Assembly (NCBI GenBank): GCA_003504855.1
Contig: DNZD01000053.1
Location: forward strand, 1-5,141
Direction of reading: 5' to 3'
Source of the DNA: Cytophagales bacterium
GTDB taxonomy: Bacteria > Bacteroidota > Bacteroidia > Cytophagales > Cyclobacteriaceae
Length of the DNA: 5,141 nucleotides
Part shown: positions 1-5,141 of the stretch, piece by piece
Layout of the letters: each line of letters starts with the position of its first letter
Position numbering within the stretch: position 1 is the first letter of the stretch
Translations under genes and position numbers: made by a program
The notes under the pieces: model-generated
Told to the model about the DNA's origin: nothing
Databases searched by the model: none
What the model saw: the letters and a program-made list of their open reading frames with translations, nothing else

Positions 1-502
1 TATTCTTTTGGGCGATGAATATGGATCCAACGAGTGCAGCCAACAGCAGCACGCTAATCACTTCAAAGGGCAAGGCATAGCCGTGTTCCTGCGTGTCCAT
101 CAATTGCAATCCGATGGTGCGCATGTCTGTGCCAACAGGAGCGAGGGTACCCGGCGTAAACACATGTTTCAAAATAGTTACGGAGGCAAGGCCAATACCA
201 GCCACTGCCGTTACGGCACCGGCCAGCAGGTGACCTCCTTTGGGAGGTTCGAGGGTTGAATCAATCTGGCTGGTGAGCAGGATGGAAAAGATGATCAGCA
301 CCACGATACCACCAGCATACAGCATGAGTTGCACGGCGGCCAGGAACTGGAAGTTCATCATGTAGTATAAGCCCGCCATGGCTACCAACACAAAGAGCAG
401 GTAGATGGCTGCGCGCAAGATCCGGCGGCTGGTGATCGACAGTATGGAGAAGATCACTATGGAGGCGGCCAGAATAAAGAATATGATTTTGGGGCCGGTC
501 AT
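1..502 (-). CDS. nuoJ: NADH-quinone oxidoreductase subunit J, 3' end cut by window edge
   Basis: This is a membrane subunit of the complex I P-module, next to NuoA, NuoK and NuoH, in the part that couples quinone reduction to proton pumping. Translation from the ATG at 502-500 gives 167 residues without a stop before the window edge. Five hydrophobic segments are visible, at about residues 5-24, 30-49, 53-77, 91-113 and 145-164. The third carries the family-like QLMLYAGGIVVLIIF stretch (about 58-72). The last begins with LPFEVISVLLLAALVGSI (about 144-161), matching the conserved NuoJ C-terminal helix. NuoJ proteins of this type are usually around 165-175 residues, so only a few codons should be missing. 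The start codon overlaps the nuoI stop as ATGA, which supports this start and suggests translational coupling. nuoK should follow off the left edge. I am sure of the family; the exact C-terminus is not visible. Confidence 0.93.
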   Translation of the reverse strand, partial: MTGPKIIFFILAASIVIFSILSITSRRILRAAIYLLFVLVAMAGLYYMMNFQFLAAVQLMLYAGGIVVLIIFSILLTSQIDSTLEPPKGGHLLAGAVTAVAGIGLASVTILKHVFTPGTLAPVGTDMRTIGLQLMDTQEHGYALPFEVISVLLLAALVGSIFIAQKN

Positions 503-993
503 TCTTTCGAGGTTTTAGAGGTGGAACCCGGGCGGTTGAGCACTTTGGTCAGTTTGCTGCGGTCGAATACAGCATGCTCAAAGGTTTGATCAAATCGCAG
601 GGCATTTTCATCGCAAGAGGGCACACACAAACCGCAGAAGGAGCACGTCTCCAGGTGGTAGATATACTTGTCCAGCACTTTCTTCGAGCGGCCATCTGCC
701 CCTTCGACTTTCTTATAGATCACCTCAATGGAACCATTGGGGCATTTGCGTGCGCAGGTATTGCAGACGTTGCAGGAGTGTTGGTTGTTCTCGTCGTGGA
801 TCAACTGCAGTTCGCCCTTGAAGTTGTCGAACATCTTCAGGGTAGCGCGGTTCTCCGGATATTTCTGGGTAGCGGTTTCCGGTTTGACGAAATAAGAGCC
901 GGTCACTTTCATGCCGCGCACCAGCGACGCAACCCCTTCGAAGATTTCCCGAAAGTAGTTGCCTACATCCTGTAAGGGTTTCAGAAGTGCCAT
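499..993 (-). CDS. nuoI: NADH-quinone oxidoreductase subunit I (two-[4Fe-4S] ferredoxin-type subunit)
   Basis: NuoI passes electrons through clusters N6a and N6b towards N2 in NuoB, and lies on the cytoplasmic arm close to the membrane. The 164-residue protein has a short amphipathic N-terminus, the segment [18 protein letters not shown] (45-62) typical of the family, then two four-cysteine motifs: C74, C77, C80, C84 and C117, C120, C123, C127. In the standard pairing of such ferredoxin folds, the fourth cysteine of each motif ligates the other cluster. The first motif ends in the usual Cys-Pro, but the second reads CDENAL where Cys-Pro is normal. The C-terminal [11 protein letters not shown] (138-148) resembles, from memory, Bacteroides-type NuoI. 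The last dozen residues are Ser/Thr/Lys-rich and look unstructured. Its start overlaps the end of nuoH by 13 bases and its stop overlaps the nuoJ start. No Shine-Dalgarno sequence precedes it, so coupling from nuoH is likely. Confidence 0.96.
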   Translation of the reverse strand: MALLKPLQDVGNYFREIFEGVASLVRGMKVTGSYFVKPETATQKYPENRATLKMFDNFKGELQLIHDENNQHSCNVCNTCARKCPNGSIEVIYKKVEGADGRSKKVLDKYIYHLETCSFCGLCVPSCDENALRFDQTFEHAVFDRSKLTKVLNRPGSTSKTSKE

Positions 994-2057
994 TGCATAA
1001 GGGTTAAGAACGAGATAAGAATCAGGTTAATCAGGTTGATGGGAAGCAAATACTTCCACTCGAGGGCCAGCAGTTGGTCGATGCGCAGGCGCGGGAAGGT
1101 CCATTTGAACCACATCATCAGGTAGATAACAAAGGCTGTCTTGCCAAAGAACCAGAACACCGGAGGAATGTAGTCCATGATCTGATTGAAGGCAGTGAAA
1201 TTCCAGATGTGAAAGGGCAGCCAGCCGCCAAGAAATAGGGTGGTGGCGATGGCAGCGATCACAAACATGTTCATGTACTCTGCCAGGAAGAAGAAGGCGA
1301 ATTTGATACCGGAGTATTCGGTGTGGAAGCCTGCGGTGAGTTCAGACTCAGCTTCCGCGAGGTCAAAGGGACCGCGGTTGGTTTCTGCGGTGCCGGCGAT
1401 GAGGTAAATCACGAAGGCAATGAAGGCCGGGATATGACCTTTGAATATCCACCAGCCATCTTGTTGTGAGGCGATGATTTCAGAAAACTGCATTGAGCCA
1501 GCGTAGGTGATGATGCACAACAGGGCAAGGCCCACTGACAATTCGTAACTGATTACCTGCGCACCACTGCGCATGGCACCGATCACAGAGTACTTGCTGT
1601 TGCTGGCCCATCCGGCAATCAGGATACCGATCACCCCCATGCTTGAGATAGCGAGGATGTAGAGTACGCCAATGTTGAGATCAACGGCATGCAGGCCTTT
1701 GGCAAAGGGGATAGCACCGATGGCCATGATGGAGGCCACGATGACGATGAAAGGAGCGATGTTGAAAAGAAAACTGTCCGCGTTGCGGATGAAGATCAAT
1801 TCCTTCAACAACAACTTGATGAGGTCAGCGATGGTTTGAAATAATCCACCGGGACCGACGCGGTTGGGGCCGAGGCGGTTTTGCATCCGTGCACAGATCT
1901 TGCGTTCGGCATATACGAGGTATAAGCCGAGAACTGCATAAAAGGCCAGTACGGCTACACCCAGCAACACCATGAGAAACAGTCCGGCCCAAAACGGCGA
2001 GAAGTTGGCGTTGAAGTAGTCGTTGATCGAGTCGATGAGGGGCGTGAAGTCGTACAT
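981..2057 (-). CDS. nuoH: NADH-quinone oxidoreductase subunit H (membrane subunit of the quinone channel)
   Basis: NuoH anchors the peripheral arm to the membrane and forms much of the quinone-access channel and the start of the proton path. The protein is 358 residues with about eight membrane segments (roughly 22-48, 100-120, 128-149, 166-188, 208-225, 254-277, 297-317, 336-356). Family signatures are clear: YAERK (49-53) followed by [13 protein letters not shown] (57-69), LLLKE (82-86), [19 protein letters not shown] (154-172), and the acidic loop [20 protein letters not shown] (226-245), followed by TEYSG. These charged loops lie at the quinone-channel mouth and carry the glutamates linked to coupling. 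Length fits the family (about 320-360). It starts only three bases after the nuoD stop, in the place where nuoE-nuoF-nuoG would sit in a 14-gene operon. Its end overlaps nuoI. The first ATG is used, and the preceding nuoD stop leaves little room for another start. Confidence 0.97.
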   Translation of the reverse strand: MYDFTPLIDSINDYFNANFSPFWAGLFLMVLLGVAVLAFYAVLGLYLVYAERKICARMQNRLGPNRVGPGGLFQTIADLIKLLLKELIFIRNADSFLFNIAPFIVIVASIMAIGAIPFAKGLHAVDLNIGVLYILAISSMGVIGILIAGWASNSKYSVIGAMRSGAQVISYELSVGLALLCIITYAGSMQFSEIIASQQDGWWIFKGHIPAFIAFVIYLIAGTAETNRGPFDLAEAESELTAGFHTEYSGIKFAFFFLAEYMNMFVIAAIATTLFLGGWLPFHIWNFTAFNQIMDYIPPVFWFFGKTAFVIYLMMWFKWTFPRLRIDQLLALEWKYLLPINLINLILISFLTLMQWHF

Positions 2058-2060
2058 AAC

Positions 2061-3182
2061 CTATCGGTCTATATCAGGAATAACAAGATCCAGAGAACCA
2101 CTGATGGCAACCAGGTCGGCGATCTTATGACCGGCTGCAATGGTATTGATCACAAACAAATTCGAGAAGTTGGGTGTGCGGTAGTGGATGCGGGCCGGAG
2201 AAGGACCACCATCGCTGATGATGTAGACATCCAGTTCGCCCCGGGCCGTTTCCACACGCTGGAAGAATTCGCCCTTCGGACACTTGATGGCTTTGAGTTC
2301 GAGCATCGTTGATCCCTGGGGTATGTTGTCAATCAACTGCTCCAGGATGTTCAGCGACTCGGCCATTTCCTTCATGCGCACCAGGTAGCGGGCATAGGTA
2401 TCACAACCGTTGTCCAGGATTTCATTGAACTTCACAAACTTGTAGGCACTGTATGGAGCAATCTTCCTGATGTCGCAGGAGAATCCGGAGCCGCGGCCGC
2501 TTGGACCGGTGACACCGAAGTTGATGGCAAGTTCTTTGGGCATCACGCCAACGCCGTGGGTACGCTCGCGGAAGATGACGTTGCCCGTCAGGAGCTGGTC
2601 GTATTCGGGGAGTTTCTTGCGGAAGTAGGTGATGAATTCTTTTACCCGCTTCTGGAAGTTGGGATGGATATCACCCATCAGTCCGCCGGGTGTAATGAAG
2701 CTCTGGATCAACCGGGTGCCGGTAGTCTCTTCAAAAATGTCGAGGATCTTTTCCCGGTCGCGGAGTCCGTAGAAGAAGGTAGTGAGTGCGCCGAGGTCCA
2801 TGCCAAACGCCGACCACCACAACTGGTGTGAGGCGATGCGGGTGAGTTCGGCGAAGATGGTGCGGATATACTTGACGCGATCGCTTACTTCAATCTCCAT
2901 CGCATTCTCCACACAAAGGGATACGGCCTCATTGTTAATGTGGGCCGACAGATAATCCATGCGGTCGGTGAGGTGCAGCAGTTGAGGGTAGGTGAGCGAT
3001 TCGCTCATCTTCTCAATGCCGCGGTGGATGTAGCCGCAATGGGGGATGATGTATTTAACTTTTTCACCGAGGAGACAGGTTTCAAAACGCAGCACACCAT
3101 GGGTGGATGGGTGTTGAGGACCCATGTTAATGATGTATTCCTCTTTTTCTCTCAGGTCGATATCAAGCAGGGTCTCCGACAT
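2061..3182 (-). CDS. nuoD: NADH-quinone oxidoreductase subunit D (49-kDa, quinone-binding)
   Basis: NuoD is related to the large subunit of NiFe hydrogenases and, with NuoB, forms the quinone-reduction pocket near cluster N2. The protein is 373 residues. GPQHPSTHG (21-29) is the hallmark N-terminal loop. H28 and Y77 (in DRMDY, 73-77) correspond by motif to the His and Tyr that contact the quinone headgroup in the Thermus enzyme. Other signatures are CGYIHRGIEK (49-58), FRERTHGVGV (204-213), VTGPSGRGSGFSCDIRK (224-240), ARGELDVYIISDGG (313-326) and the C-terminal DLVAISGSLDLVIPDIDR. The N- and C-terminal CxxC metal-ligand pairs of hydrogenases are absent, as expected of complex I. It is separate from nuoC here, not fused as in Bacteroides or E. 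coli. The gap to nuoC is four bases and to nuoH three. The start has no Shine-Dalgarno sequence but directly follows the nuoC stop. Confidence 0.98.
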   Translation of the reverse strand: MSETLLDIDLREKEEYIINMGPQHPSTHGVLRFETCLLGEKVKYIIPHCGYIHRGIEKMSESLTYPQLLHLTDRMDYLSAHINNEAVSLCVENAMEIEVSDRVKYIRTIFAELTRIASHQLWWSAFGMDLGALTTFFYGLRDREKILDIFEETTGTRLIQSFITPGGLMGDIHPNFQKRVKEFITYFRKKLPEYDQLLTGNVIFRERTHGVGVMPKELAINFGVTGPSGRGSGFSCDIRKIAPYSAYKFVKFNEILDNGCDTYARYLVRMKEMAESLNILEQLIDNIPQGSTMLELKAIKCPKGEFFQRVETARGELDVYIISDGGPSPARIHYRTPNFSNLFVINTIAAGHKIADLVAISGSLDLVIPDIDR

Positions 3183-3186
3183 AAGC

Positions 3187-3645
3187 TTAGCGTTCGAGGG
3201 TGAATGAATCTTTATAATCTTTCCGCAGGGGATAGCCTACCCAGTCATCTTCCAAAAACAGCCGGCGGAGATCAGGGTGGTTTTGAAACTTGATGCCGAA
3301 GAGGTCGAATACTTCGCGTTCAAACCACTCGGCAGCTTTCCAGAGGTCACTGACGGTGGGTACTTCAGCGGGATTAGCCTTGTCGGCCAGGATAACCCGC
3401 AGCACCAGGGTGTGGTGAATTTCGGATGAGGTCAGGTGGTAGATCACATGGAAGCCGTCTTTGCGGTCGGCGGCTGTGAGGCTGATGAGATAATCAAACT
3501 GCAGGTCCGCGTTTGACTTCACTGTCTTCATCAGGTCGTGCAGGCGGTCGATGGGTACGATCAGGTCGGCGAATTGCTTGCTGACGCCCGGCTTGACCTC
3601 CGGAACGATCGCAGTGATGGCAGCTGTCAGTTGTTCGTTGGTCAT
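3187..3645 (-). CDS. nuoC: NADH-quinone oxidoreductase subunit C (30-kDa)
   Basis: NuoC is a structural subunit of the Q-module that packs against NuoD and NuoI; it binds no cofactor. The protein is 152 residues, on the short side for the family. The C-terminal signature is intact: [17 protein letters not shown] (104-120) followed by [20 protein letters not shown] (122-141) and KDY (142-144), which is diagnostic of the respiratory-chain 30-kDa domain. The N-terminal half (about 1-90) has the expected alpha/beta character, with [21 protein letters not shown] at 51-71. It ends soon after [11 protein letters not shown], so it lacks the C-terminal linker into NuoD seen in fused NuoCD proteins. 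The start overlaps the nuoB stop as ATGA, which fixes the start and suggests re-initiation after nuoB. nuoD begins four bases beyond its stop. Confidence 0.96.
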   Translation of the reverse strand: MTNEQLTAAITAIVPEVKPGVSKQFADLIVPIDRLHDLMKTVKSNADLQFDYLISLTAADRKDGFHVIYHLTSSEIHHTLVLRVILADKANPAEVPTVSDLWKAAEWFEREVFDLFGIKFQNHPDLRRLFLEDDWVGYPLRKDYKDSFTLER

Positions 3646-4346
3646 GATGGGGTCGTTGTTTGGGTGGCTGTTCCAGCGTCAGGTGCGGCAGGTGGCACCG
3701 TCACAACCGGCGGTACTTTGTCAATTACAATAGTCTGATTTACAACAGGTTCAACGTATCTTGATTTATCAACAGTTGAGGTATCCAGAACGGGATCTTT
3801 TTGATCGCCGCCCGGGTTGGTCATGGTCTGCACCTGAATTTTCCGTTGCAATTGCATCACTCCATATAAGAGGGCTTCAGGGCGGGGCGGGCAGCCGGGG
3901 ATATAGACATCAACAGGTATCACCTGGTCGACGCCGCGTATAACGGAGTAGCTGTTATAGTAGAAAGGGCCTCCGGAAACCGCGCAGGCGCCCATGGCGA
4001 TCACATATTTTGGGTCGGCCATCTGATCGTAGAGGCGCTTGAGCACCGGAGCCATTTTGCGGACGATAGTACCTGCCACAACGATCACATCGGCCTGGCG
4101 AGGTGAGGCGCGATACACCTCGATACCAAACCGGGCAAAATCGTGTCTGGGTGCACCTGCGGCCATCATTTCGATGCCACAGCAGCTGGTAGCAAAGGTC
4201 AATGGCCACACCGAATTGGACCGGCCCCAGTTGATGAGGTTGTCCAGGGTAGTGACCATCACACTCTGACCTGATTTGTGCAGTTCCTCGAGCGTTTCGT
4301 TGTCCTTGAAATCGCCGTAGGGTATGGATTTGATATCTATTCCCAT
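3642..4346 (-). CDS. nuoB: NADH-quinone oxidoreductase subunit B (cluster N2 subunit) with C-terminal extension
   Basis: NuoB carries N2, the last [4Fe-4S] cluster before quinone. The four ligands are visible: the tandem pair C55-C56 in TSCCGIEMM (53-61), C121 in [11 protein letters not shown] (118-128) and C152 in [13 protein letters not shown] (148-160). The conserved [20 protein letters not shown] (71-90) is also present. I start it at the ATG of [13 protein letters not shown]. The same frame is open further upstream, to 4565, but that part lies inside nuoA and reads as a low-complexity shadow, so the 10-base overlap with nuoA is preferred. The protein is 234 residues, while the conserved domain is finished by about residue 174. 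The remaining 60 or so residues are rich in Pro, Val and Thr ([17 protein letters not shown] at 211-227) and have no family counterpart that I recognise; they look disordered. The stop overlaps the nuoC start. Confidence 0.96.
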   Translation of the reverse strand: MGIDIKSIPYGDFKDNETLEELHKSGQSVMVTTLDNLINWGRSNSVWPLTFATSCCGIEMMAAGAPRHDFARFGIEVYRASPRQADVIVVAGTIVRKMAPVLKRLYDQMADPKYVIAMGACAVSGGPFYYNSYSVIRGVDQVIPVDVYIPGCPPRPEALLYGVMQLQRKIQVQTMTNPGGDQKDPVLDTSTVDKSRYVEPVVNQTIVIDKVPPVVTVPPAAPDAGTATQTTTPS

Positions 4347-4687
4347 ATCAGTGCTTTTTTCTTCCACGCATAGAGCAATCCGAGGCCCAGTACCGTGAAA
4401 AAGATGAGTATTTCGACAAACGCAGTCATGCCGATTTCCTTCATGACCACGGCCCAGGGGAAGATGAAGACCGTTTCCACGTCGAAAATCAGGTAAATAA
4501 TGGCAAAGAGGTAGTAGCCGACATGGAACTGGATCCAGGTGGGGCCTTCGGTAGGGATACCGCACTCATATGGTTCAGATTTCACCAGCCCGGGAATGTG
4601 GGGCGCCACATAGTGGGAGAAGACAATGGCTCCGCCCACAAGGACCACCGCGGTGAGGAACAAGGTTAACAGTGCGTAACTCTCCAT
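4337..4687 (-). CDS. nuoA: NADH-quinone oxidoreductase subunit A
   Basis: NuoA is a small membrane subunit that helps link the peripheral and membrane arms of complex I near the quinone cavity. The protein is 116 residues with three hydrophobic helices, at about 6-26, 57-79 and 88-108. The long loop after helix 1 contains the conserved SEPYECG (37-43), including the invariant Cys42 whose accessibility reports the active/deactive state in mitochondrial homologues. Helix 2 contains [13 protein letters not shown] (66-78) with the family acidic pair D69 and E71. The C-terminal KKKALIWE matches the usual basic-then-acidic ending. It is the first gene of the operon. An in-frame TGA seven codons upstream (4706-4708) supports the ATG at 4687-4685. 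No Shine-Dalgarno sequence precedes it. Its end overlaps nuoB by 10 bases. Confidence 0.97.
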   Translation of the reverse strand: MESYALLTLFLTAVVLVGGAIVFSHYVAPHIPGLVKSEPYECGIPTEGPTWIQFHVGYYLFAIIYLIFDVETVFIFPWAVVMKEIGMTAFVEILIFFTVLGLGLLYAWKKKALIWE

Positions 4688-4698
4688 CTGGCGAACAG

Positions 4699-4722
4699 AG
4701 GCGAATCATGGTTCCTTCGCCT
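4699..4722 (-). promoter_or_regulatory. Possible leader hairpin just upstream of nuoA
   Basis: In the minus-strand transcript, AGGCGAA (4722-4716) can pair with TTCGCCT (4705-4699), giving a perfect 7-bp stem with a 10-base loop, GGAACCATGA. The stem ends 11 bases before the nuoA start, close enough to affect ribosome access. The loop overlaps an AAGGAACC-ATG stretch, the best ribosome-site-like sequence in the window, but that ATG (4709-4707) is out of frame with nuoA. A second copy of the plus-strand GGCGAA (4690-4695) lies ten bases from the first (4700-4705). The structure is visible; any regulatory role is inference. Confidence 0.25.
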
Positions 4723-4806
4723 TTGATGACCCAAGTAACCCAGATGGCTAACGGTCAGAAATGATTAAGTATGTCGTGAAAAATGACTTTTGTCAGGCAG
4801 GGCACA

Positions 4807-4862
4807 GTGCCGGTTAAGAAAACCGGCACAAACTAGTTTCGGTCGGTGTTCTTCACCGACCG
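4807..4862. repeat. Mirror-image pair of 9-bp hairpins around a 10-bp palindrome
   Basis: Hairpin 1 is GTGCCGGTT (4807-4815), loop AAGAA, AACCGGCAC (4821-4829). Hairpin 2 is CGGTCGGTG (4840-4848), loop TTCTT, CACCGACCG (4854-4862). Both stems are perfect. The ten bases between them, AAACTAGTTT (4830-4839), are themselves a perfect palindrome. The 56-base block is symmetric about 4834/4835: each half, read outward, is AGTTT, a 9-base stem arm, TTCTT, then the second arm. The two stems match at only about five of nine positions yet each pairs perfectly, so structure is kept while sequence varies. This resembles paired inverted REP units (a BIME) or another short non-coding element. A terminator is less likely because no T-run follows on either strand. 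Confidence 0.6.
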
Positions 4863-4885
4863 GCCAAGCCAAGATTTCATACGTC

Positions 4886-4929
4886 ACTTTTCTTTTGCTT
4901 GCCCAAAAGAAAAGTAACCAAAAGAAAAT
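4886..4929. repeat. AT-rich inverted repeat with an adjacent direct repeat
   Basis: ACTTTTCTTTTG (4886-4897) and CAAAAGAAAAGT (4904-4915) form a perfect 12-bp dyad around the six-base spacer CTTGCC. A near-copy of the right arm, AAAAGAAAAT (4920-4929), follows 15 bases after AAAAGAAAAG (4905-4914). In translation the minus strand reads WASKRKVT, a string I recall from many unrelated short hypothetical proteins in proteobacterial and other genomes; I take these to be translations of a widespread non-coding repeat. The dyad is directly visible; membership of that repeat family is from memory and unverified. Confidence 0.55.
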
Positions 4930-4933
4930 GGCA

Positions 4934-5011
4934 CCACGAACACTGCGCACCTCCCCGCTGCTGGCCGCCTTGCCACCGCACATGCCTCGGTTTGCGCCGC
5001 GCTGTTCGTGG
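4934..5011. repeat. GC-rich long-range inverted repeat
   Basis: CCACGAACA (4934-4942) and TGTTCGTGG (5003-5011) are exact inverted copies. After one mismatch, pairing continues weakly inward with TGCG (4944-4947) against CGCG (4998-5001), the T/G pair being a wobble. The 50 bases between are C-rich and unpaired by eye. It starts five bases after the AT-rich repeat ends, so the two may be parts of one element. No transposase and no duplicated target site are visible. Confidence 0.4.
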
Positions 5012-5141
5012 ACGCCCACCCGCAACCCGCGACAATTAAGAGTTCGTTATGCTTATAGCACCAAAATCTGAGCGGCCCTGGAGCAGGACCGAAGCCAAAT
5101 ATCTACAGTCATCGCGGACAGCGCCTTCGAGATTTGCGTCG

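Larger units (their letters stand above)
4688..5141. other. Non-coding upstream region of the nuo operon
   Basis: This stretch holds no gene I can support. From the nuoA end outward it contains the nuo leader (4688 to about 4790), the mirror-image hairpins, the AT-rich dyad, the GC-rich dyad and about 130 bases of unassigned sequence. The nuo promoter must lie here or further right, but no clear Bacteroidota promoter (TTG, then TAnnTTTG about 20 bases on) is visible on the minus strand. At 5074-5090, GGCCCTG-GAG-CAGGACC forms a small hairpin with one mismatch. A minus-strand frame is open from the right edge (5140) to a TAA at 5036-5038, 34 codons ending in DFGAISITNS. It could be the tail of an upstream gene or chance; other frames here are also open, so I do not call it. 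Confidence 0.5.

Noticed and set aside
574..975. Plus-strand open frame of 133 codons opposite nuoI
   Set aside because: It lies wholly inside nuoI on the other strand, and nuoI has all eight cluster cysteines; the antisense frame has no recognisable domain.
2061..3182. NuoD as the large subunit of a membrane NiFe hydrogenase
   Set aside because: The CxxC metal-ligand pairs at both ends are missing, and the neighbours NuoA, NuoC, NuoH and NuoJ with GPQHPSTHG fix it as complex I.
4347..4565. Upstream extension of the nuoB frame into nuoA
   Set aside because: This part is Arg/His/Pro/Cys-rich shadow sequence within the well-conserved nuoA. NuoB family proteins start near [13 protein letters not shown].
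4779..4795. Minus-strand TGAC-AAAA-GTCA hairpin followed by five Ts, as a terminator
   Set aside because: A 4-bp AT-rich stem is too weak for a Rho-independent terminator, and no gene is shown to end just upstream of it.
4690..4800. A Bacteroidota-type promoter for nuoA
   Set aside because: I looked for TAnnTTTG with an upstream TTG on the minus strand; the nearest candidates have at least two mismatches and no matching upstream box.
4765..5071. Two overlapping frames (plus 4790-5071, minus 4765-5025) that could be small proteins
   Set aside because: They run across perfect inverted repeats, are biased to Arg/Pro/Ser/Lys, and resemble known spurious translations of a dispersed repeat.

Overview
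The window holds one compact minus-strand operon for the proton-pumping NADH:quinone oxidoreductase (respiratory complex I), plus about 450 bases of non-coding, repeat-like DNA upstream of it. In transcription order (right to left) the genes are nuoA, nuoB, nuoC, nuoD, nuoH, nuoI and the start of nuoJ, which runs off the left edge just short of its expected end. Junctions overlap by 4 to 13 bases or leave gaps of 3 to 4 bases, so the set is almost certainly one polycistronic, translationally coupled unit. nuoK, L, M and N are expected beyond the left edge.

The organism is most likely a member of the Bacteroidota. NuoI resembles, from memory, the Bacteroides type; GC content looks moderate; and none of the seven genes has a good Shine-Dalgarno sequence, which is typical of that phylum. 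A Chitinophagales-like lineage is possible, but I cannot fix the family. NuoC and NuoD are separate proteins, unlike the fused NuoCD of Bacteroides.

Together the genes encode the Q-module (NuoB with cluster N2, NuoC, NuoD, NuoI with N6a/N6b) and part of the membrane P-module (NuoA, NuoH, NuoJ). The NADH-oxidising N-module genes nuoE, nuoF and nuoG, which normally sit between nuoD and nuoH, are absent: only three bases separate nuoD from nuoH. This is the 11-subunit layout, whose electron donor may not be NADH unless nuoEFG lie elsewhere in the genome.

Upstream (4688-5141) there is no convincing gene. It contains a short leader with a small hairpin, then two 9-bp hairpins arranged as mirror images around a 10-bp palindrome, an AT-rich 12-bp dyad followed by a direct repeat, and a GC-rich long-range dyad. 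This looks like a composite dispersed repeat (REP/BIME- or MITE-like) and is the least explained part of the window. No previously undescribed protein system is visible.
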